Source: Campanula takesimana (Eukaryota; Streptophyta; Magnoliopsida; Asterales; Campanulaceae). From it: a stretch of DNA of 64,000 nt. Location of the stretch: assembly GCA_026119855.1 (NCBI GenBank), contig JAOWBW010000305.1, positions 372,001 to 436,000 on the forward strand, in the 5' to 3' direction. Positions 58,787-64,000 of this stretch are shown here, in pieces. The notes under the pieces are model-generated. The model worked only from the letters and a program-made list of their open reading frames with translations. It did not search any database and had not been told where the DNA came from. Positions within the stretch are counted from its first letter, which is position 1; each line of letters begins with the position of its first letter. A program made the position numbers and the translations under genes.

Positions 58787-60229
58787 ATGGATGGTAGTTT
58801 GGGAAACGACGTTGCAGACAACCCGGATAGCCTGACGAAAGAAGAGCCGCTCCATACTTTAGAAGCCTCCGGGGCTACGGAGGAAGTCATCACGAAGAGC
58901 CACAAGGAAACACGGAACCCATTTGATGAGTCGATGAGACAAAGAGATGTAGCAACTAATGGGCCCTTCACCAAAGTGACCAACCACAATGAAAGGGTGG
59001 AAGCTACCCGACCTCCGGATTGTAATCGAAGATTTCCCCCTCCATCTCACCAAAATACCGAGGCCTCCATTTCTTCGCCCCAACACGCCGTCATCCATAA
59101 CGAGCCTCTCACTCAAATCTTCCTCACTCCGCCTCATCCCAAATCCAACATCTCCTATGAGACACTTCCTATAAAACCCCAAACACAATCCACTCAAAAG
59201 GCCCACAAATCAGTGTTCACACCAGTTACGCCCCGAGCATCATACTCACAATACCATACCCTTCGGTTTAATGCCATCAACCAAGTCACCGGAGCTCAGT
59301 CACTGTTTAGACCATATATGGATACCCAACCATGCATCACTAACCGACTTCCACCGGATTTCCCGATAAGATTCCATGGTGACCCGTATCATTTCTGCAA
59401 TCGGAGACCTCTTGGACCACGAGCTCATTGCATGCCTCCAATATATATTCCTGCAAGCAACCAAGGTTATGGGTATGCCAACACCCACGCACTTCCACAG
59501 AATCCTTATGTTGCACCTCAATCGGGTACGTTGTTGGGAAAGAGAAAACAAATGGAAACTAAATTTGAAAGGACACTCGAGGGGCACCCCTTTACATTGA
59601 GTAACGGTGATTCTCATCCCCACCACGCTCCGGTCAACAATGAAAGAAAAGCCAAAGGCCGAGCCAAGCTCCATTTCATAAAGTTTGAGAATTTCGGAAT
59701 GCCCATAAGCAAAGTGTTTGAAGGATTGGTCAAACAAGGCCTCATGTGGCCCCTCGAAGATTTCCGGCCAAATAATCTTGAAAAACGTCGCGACAAGACC
59801 AAATGGTGCGCCTTTTACGACTACCGTGGCCATGATACCAATGATTTCACCACCATAAAATGCATCATCTCGAAGCTAATCGAGAAGGGAAAGCTTGGAC
59901 GCCCCTACGCCCCCGACACAGCCAATGACCCGAGCGTCAAAATGCTCGAATTTGTGACTTCCCCGATGGTCGGTAAATGGAGTGATGCAGTTGACAAAGT
60001 TGTCAATCCCAAAGTGGGAGAGCCTGTTTTGGAAGAGTTGACAAAATCAGTGTCCCAAATGATGGTTCCTAAACTCAGCAAAGCCGAAATGACGGAAGGC
60101 GTTTGGAAAGGATCAGCGGCACAGAAAATGTCTGAAGGACTGAATGCCCTGGGTTGGGAAATGAATGGTGCTGCGGCTGACACAGCAGAGGACGGAGTTT
60201 CGAAATCCCTTCCATCAATCTCCCCTTAG
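58787..60229 (+). CDS. Element 2 gag-like protein
   Basis: The frame is open from 58691; the first ATG in frame is 58787, giving about 480 residues. The N-terminal two thirds are low in hydrophobic residues and rich in Pro/His/Asn. A conserved block, KFENFGMPISKVFEGLVKQG, precedes CAFYDYRGHDTNDF, which corresponds to a Tat-type zinc knuckle with His and the last Cys replaced by Tyr and Phe. It then reaches IISKLIEKGKLGRP. It is the only sizeable ORF of Element 2. It would be the structural protein, but the altered knuckle suggests impaired RNA binding. An ATG at 58701 lies in another frame. Confidence 0.68.
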   Translation: MDGSLGNDVADNPDSLTKEEPLHTLEASGATEEVITKSHKETRNPFDESMRQRDVATNGPFTKVTNHNERVEATRPPDCNRRFPPPSHQNTEASISSPQHAVIHNEPLTQIFLTPPHPKSNISYETLPIKPQTQSTQKAHKSVFTPVTPRASYSQYHTLRFNAINQVTGAQSLFRPYMDTQPCITNRLPPDFPIRFHGDPYHFCNRRPLGPRAHCMPPIYIPASNQGYGYANTHALPQNPYVAPQSGTLLGKRKQMETKFERTLEGHPFTLSNGDSHPHHAPVNNERKAKGRAKLHFIKFENFGMPISKVFEGLVKQGLMWPLEDFRPNNLEKRRDKTKWCAFYDYRGHDTNDFTTIKCIISKLIEKGKLGRPYAPDTANDPSVKMLEFVTSPMVGKWSDAVDKVVNPKVGEPVLEELTKSVSQMMVPKLSKAEMTEGVWKGSAAQKMSEGLNALGWEMNGAAADTAEDGVSKSLPSISP

Positions 60230-61837
60230 AAAAAGTCTGTTTTTCATCCTTAGGAAGAATCAGCTGCTTTTAGGATGTGTGGTAAGCCCTTAAGAAGAGT
60301 TAGTTAAGGTGTCTGTTAGGTTTAGTTAGAGTCTTGACTCCCCGGGTGATGCCATGTGATGACCATTCTGAGTCCATTGTCAGTTTTCTTAATAAAATTA
60401 TTATTATTATTGCATTGTCAAAATTTTGCGAAAATGTGTGTGAGTCTTTCATTCAAAACAAAAGTATGTCTTCAAAAAAAAAAAAAAAAAAAGATCAAGT
60501 TTTTCCTAAAAGGCTAATCTGATAATGAAACATTTTTCTCAAATCATGGTTATAATTTCACCTTGAGGTTTAATATGCTAAAAGTCCTTCGCGGTTCTGT
60601 CCATCGGAAACATCCACCAAGGATCCCACACCTGAATTGGCGTCCGAGACAACCATCCACGTGAACAACAAGGAGAAGCCCGTGCTTCGGAAGCCCAAAG
60701 GCGGCTACATCAAATGGAGATCTCTACCCTCGTCGAGTGTCATGCACAAAGGTTGCGCGCCTTGAAAGAAAATCACCAAAAGGAGATGGCCAGAGCAAAC
60801 TCCCAACTCATGAGTAGTGGACGGATCCGGCAAGTACAACGCCAAGCCAAATGGAGACCTCGGGATATCTTTCCCGACGACATGGAACCCGAGTTCCCCG
60901 TAGAAGACATGGAATATGCTGCCGACGACCCCTCCAACAATTGAGGAAGAAAATGGATCATCGTGAGCCCATCCCTAAAAAAAAAAAAAATGAGTCTTCC
61001 AGCCTCGTAAGATCTAAACTTTCACCAAAAGTCCGTCCCAAACTGTGTCTTTTTATTTTTACAAAGGTCCATACTTGGACATGTATGTATAAAGTTATCT
61101 AAATAAAAGAGTCATTTTCCTTCTCTTCTCTCTAAGACTTGAGACATTATCTGCAATATACACTTACTCTTGAAATTGCCTTGCTTGTTATTATCAATTG
61201 ATTGCTACGTCCCTAAAATGATGAGTTGACTTCTAAACATACTAGTCAATGACGACTCATTAAGGACGAATGGACCTAACACAAATGAAAAATGCTAAAT
61301 GCAAACAATTAATATTGATGTGAATGAATGTTGTGATCAATTGGCATGAAGAGACCATTAATGGCAAACCTTCCACTATACACACCCCCTATACACATCC
61401 CCGATACAAATTCTTGATGCACATCAAAGGCATCCCAAGACGATGAAAAGACAGGGATGTTGTTGCTCAACCACCAAGATTCAACCGTGAACGCACGTGC
61501 GCAGCCAAGCAAAGGACTTCCCGGATCTTCAAAGTCAAAGTGAGAAGTGACGGACATTCCACCAAGAGGCTACAAATGAACCAATGCCCAAGAAAGCGAG
61601 TTGGGGCTAATGTTTCTCCTCCTTCTCTCTCTCTCTCCCAAAAAAAAATGAGAAGAGAGAAAAGAAATGGATAATGGAAAGGAGGAAAGGAAATAGATAT
61701 TGGCGAAGAAAGAGTCTGCCTCAAAAGCTCACTGCAAAAGTCCACCTCAAAGAACATCCCGAGGAGTTCACCATCAGCAAAGCAACAACATCCTTCAAAA
61801 GGACACCAACTTCAACAAAAGACGGCCCAAGACCGAA
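60230..61837 (+). other. Element 2 region after gag
   Basis: Mainly non-coding, with A runs at about 60474-60491 and 60978-60990. The AATGACGACTCATTAA block is shared with Element 1. No protease, RT or integrase. Confidence 0.6.
60714..60944 (+). CDS. Small coiled-coil ORF (uncertain)
   Basis: 76 codons from ATG to TGA. A basic, coiled-coil-like start (HAQRLRALKENHQKEMARAN) and an acidic end (DDMEPEFPVEDMEYAADD). The composition looks coding, but I recognise no family. It may be a remnant of an accessory ORF of the element. Confidence 0.25.
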   Translation: MEISTLVECHAQRLRALKENHQKEMARANSQLMSSGRIRQVQRQAKWRPRDIFPDDMEPEFPVEDMEYAADDPSNN

Positions 61838-61876
61838 CTACGGCGACCTGAGCTCCTCAAACTGAGGGGAACATAG
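61838..61876 (+). other. CTACG hairpin motif in Element 2
   Basis: CTACG...CATAG with inner arms CTCCTC/GAGGGG, followed by GCAACC and GGGTCCGATC. Confidence 0.65.
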
Positions 61877-62362
61877 GCAACCTTCGGGTCCGATCACATC
61901 ATGAGAAAGAACGGTCAAACCATGGCTTTCCCAAAGTAGCCAAGCCTCTCCCCCACGGTCCCATCAATGACCAATTTACCAGACAAGGACCAATTACCCA
62001 TAAACACCTTTTGATCTTGCTATTGATCGAATCTTAATCTTAATTGATAACAATATTTATACATGCTAAGGCTAATTGCTTGCTATAATCCTGACTTAAT
62101 GACAAACATGGTCCATTCAAGCAATCCTTTGATGATATTAACTAAGGAAAATTTCAAATGTCTCAACAAGTCTTCTTTTCTCCATCTTAGGAAAGAGCTA
62201 AACACTTGTATTCTGTCGAGCAAGGGCTTCCTCCCATTTCATGATATATTGCTTAAAGAGCTCACCCGCATAAAGGAACTCTCTCCCAAATAAAATGCCC
62301 TTGCATGTTTCCTCCAAGAAAAATACTTTAAAGTCCCCGTTCTATTGAGTCGGCTGGATCAC

Positions 62363-62391
62363 TCATTAAAAAAAAAAAAAAAAAAAAAAAA
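62363..62391. repeat. Poly(A) run
   Basis: About 24 adenines preceding the GNRA hairpins, the same position as the A run before 49284 in Element 1. Confidence 0.85.
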
Positions 62392-62413
62392 GAGGCACCA
62401 AAAAAGTAGCCCG

Positions 62414-62517
62414 CTAGGTTGAAAACCCGTAAGGGCGGCCTAGGCAAAAAACAGGGTGTGCCATGAAAGACGCAAAAAAGTATCCCGCTAGGTTAAAAAC
62501 CCGCAAGGGAGGCCTAG
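62414..62517 (+). other. Two GNRA-type hairpins in Element 2
   Basis: 62414-62443 has CTAGG, CCC-GTAA-GGG, CCTAG. 62488-62517 has CTAGG, CCC-GCAA-GGG, CCTAG. Each is followed by GGCAAAA and a GGGTGTG/GGGTGCG block. Confidence 0.72.
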
Positions 62518-63000
62518 GCAAAAGAAAGGGTGCGTCATGAAAAAGGGATGGGTTCCTAACCTCATTCCAAATGTCAGAAGATGATATTGGGGCTACTCCG
62601 CCATCGACGCCAACAAGGACATGGGGCTACCCCAACATTGATGACTACAAGGACATGGGGATACCCCAACATCGACGACAAAAGGGTTCTCTACTCCCGA
62701 TCGCTCCTAAGAAATGGACAAAGCTCCAAAGGACTTTATGCATAACAAACCTCATGGTTAAGTTAAAATCAAAAATTTGACTAAAATGCTTTGTTAAAAG
62801 ATTTGCCTTTAGGAATAAGCATTTCCGAAATTTTCCCTTTTGGCATCATTTATCAAAGACCATGTTTCAAGCAAAATGCTTTTGATTTCCTCTCAAAATG
62901 ATTTTCCCAAAAGTTTTGGACTCTTTCGTCGACAATGTGTCTAAACGATTAGCCCTAGGCTCTTCTCCGGTGTCAAGAAAATGTGTCAACCGTCCCGTAG
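62518..63000 (+). other. Element 2 non-coding tract
   Basis: Includes a two-copy repeat of GACATGGGGCTACCCCAACA at about 62617-62670 (GGGG-CTA-CCCC inverted arms). Otherwise unassigned. Confidence 0.5.
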
Positions 63001-64000
63001 AGTAGAGTTGACCCAAGTCAAACCTTGATTCAGAATAGTCATTTTAGGTTGAGACCCTTGTCCCCGGCAGTCCTTAATCGGACGTAAGACCAGTTTTTCC
63101 GTCAAACTCCCAAAGATGGAGTTGACCCAAGTCAAACCTTGACTCAGAATTGTCATTATAGGTTATGAGTTGTCCTTTGGCCGTCCGGCGTGACGTAAGA
63201 CCATTAGGTTTCGTAAAATTTGCCCTTTGGCCGTCCGGTGTAACGTAAGACCATTAGGTTATGAGTTATCCTTTGGTCGTCCGGCGTGACATAAGACCAT
63301 TAGGTTTCGTTAGATGTGTCCCGGCAGTCCAAAGTGATGTAAGACCATCCTTGTCAGTCAACCATGTCGTAATTAGTGTTGACCAAACCTTTAGGATTGA
63401 CCAAGTGAAAGTCAAATCTGTTGTTATCCCGGCAGTCCTTAATCGGACGTAAGACCAGTTTTTCCGTCAAACTCCCCAAAGATGGAGTTAACCCAAGTCA
63501 AACCTTGACTCAGAATAGTCATTATAGGTTATGAGTTGTCCTTTGGCCGTCCGGCGTGACGTAAGACCATTAGGTTTCGTAAAATTTGTCCTCGGCAGTC
63601 CAAAGTGACGTAAGACCATCCTTGTTAGTCAACCATCTCGTAGTTAGTGTTGACCAAACCTTTAGGATTGACCGAGTGAAAGTCAAATCTGTTGTTATCC
63701 CGGCAGTCCAAAATAACGTAAGACCATCCTTGTTAGTCAACCATCTCGTAGTTAGTGTTGACCAAACCTTTAGGATTGACCAAGTGAAAGTCAAATCCGT
63801 TGTTGTCCCGGCAGTCCTTCGTAAGTCCAACCATTTAGTCAACCCTCTCCCATAGAGTCAAGTTGACCATGAACCGGCAGTCCTTCGTAAGTCCAGCCAT
63901 TTAGTCAACCCTCTCCCATAGAGTCAAGTTGACCATGAACCGGCAGTCCTTCGTAAGTCCAGCCATTTAGTCAACCCTCTCCCATAGAGTCAAGTTGACC
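63000..64000 (+). repeat. Complex tandem repeats of Element 2
   Basis: At least three unit types: a CCGTCCGGCGTGACGTAAGA block (about 63180-63300 and about 63548); a roughly 109-bp unit beginning CCGGCAGTCCAAA (63321, about 63591, 63700); and an exact 66-bp unit beginning CCGGCAGTCCTTCG at 63808, 63874 and 63940, running off the window. GTTGACC/GGTCAAC words recur. Apparent ORFs on both strands (63570-63855) come from the repeats. Confidence 0.9.

Noticed and set aside
63570..63855. ORFs of about 90 aa on both strands
   Set aside because: Both follow the tandem repeats of Element 2; no independent coding signal.

Overview
The window is repeat-dense plant nuclear DNA, most likely from a dicot. 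The evidence is Ty1/copia, chromovirus and Tat-like Ty3/gypsy retrotransposons, a TRIM, Stowaway-, Tourist/PIF-, CACTA-, Mutator- and hAT-type DNA elements, and AT-rich intergenic sequence. I found no convincing host gene, no rRNA or tRNA gene and no CRISPR array. The only host-gene candidate is a weak exon-like stretch at 7836-8018. All other coding sequence belongs to transposable elements and nearly all of it is broken.

Layout. 1-2405: leader, primer-binding site (PBS) and 5' LTR of a minus-strand copia element, inserted into the 3' end of a Tat-like gypsy element whose 3' LTR is 2776-3775. 3776-15526: AT-rich DNA with small elements: A (4579-5677, carrying a Stowaway), a foldback MITE (8265-8419), an LTR-like block (9057-9809), Stowaway-like (10250-10517), an intact TRIM (11050-11664), Tourist-like (12541-12728), CACTA-like (12966-13303), a Mutator-like TIR element (13441-14447) with a Stowaway inside, and B (14458-15504), a relative of A. 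15527-27768: a non-autonomous LTR element full of the word TGCGC, its gene split by a chromovirus (16804-24525, minus). 27769-33209: an internally deleted copia (minus) with a PIF/Harbinger element in its RNase H. 33210-36047: AT-rich DNA. 36048-40999: an LTR fragment and a copia (plus), interrupted by a solo LTR that carries a hAT element.

41000 to the end is a nest. Element 2 (Tat-like, 5' LTR from 41000) is inserted in the copia. Element 1 (41553-55443, CCAAT target duplication) lies inside Element 2's 5' LTR. A solo copia LTR (45850-47337, ACATG duplication) lies inside Element 1's gag. Both large elements show only a gag-like ORF, with kilobases of tandem repeats and recurrent hairpins and no visible pol. 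Element 1 is complete and must be non-autonomous. Element 2 runs past the window edge.

Most striking pattern: many unrelated LTRs here carry two to four copies of a short, GC-rich, element-specific palindrome. In homologous LTRs (875-2405 and 45850-47337) all four copies have changed to a different word at the same positions, and one word is shared by a copia LTR and a gypsy LTR. Elements A and B likewise share a body while the palindromes at both ends are exchanged together. Two conserved hairpins with compensatory changes recur through the Tat-like elements. All of this was read by eye; no alignment, folding or database search was run.
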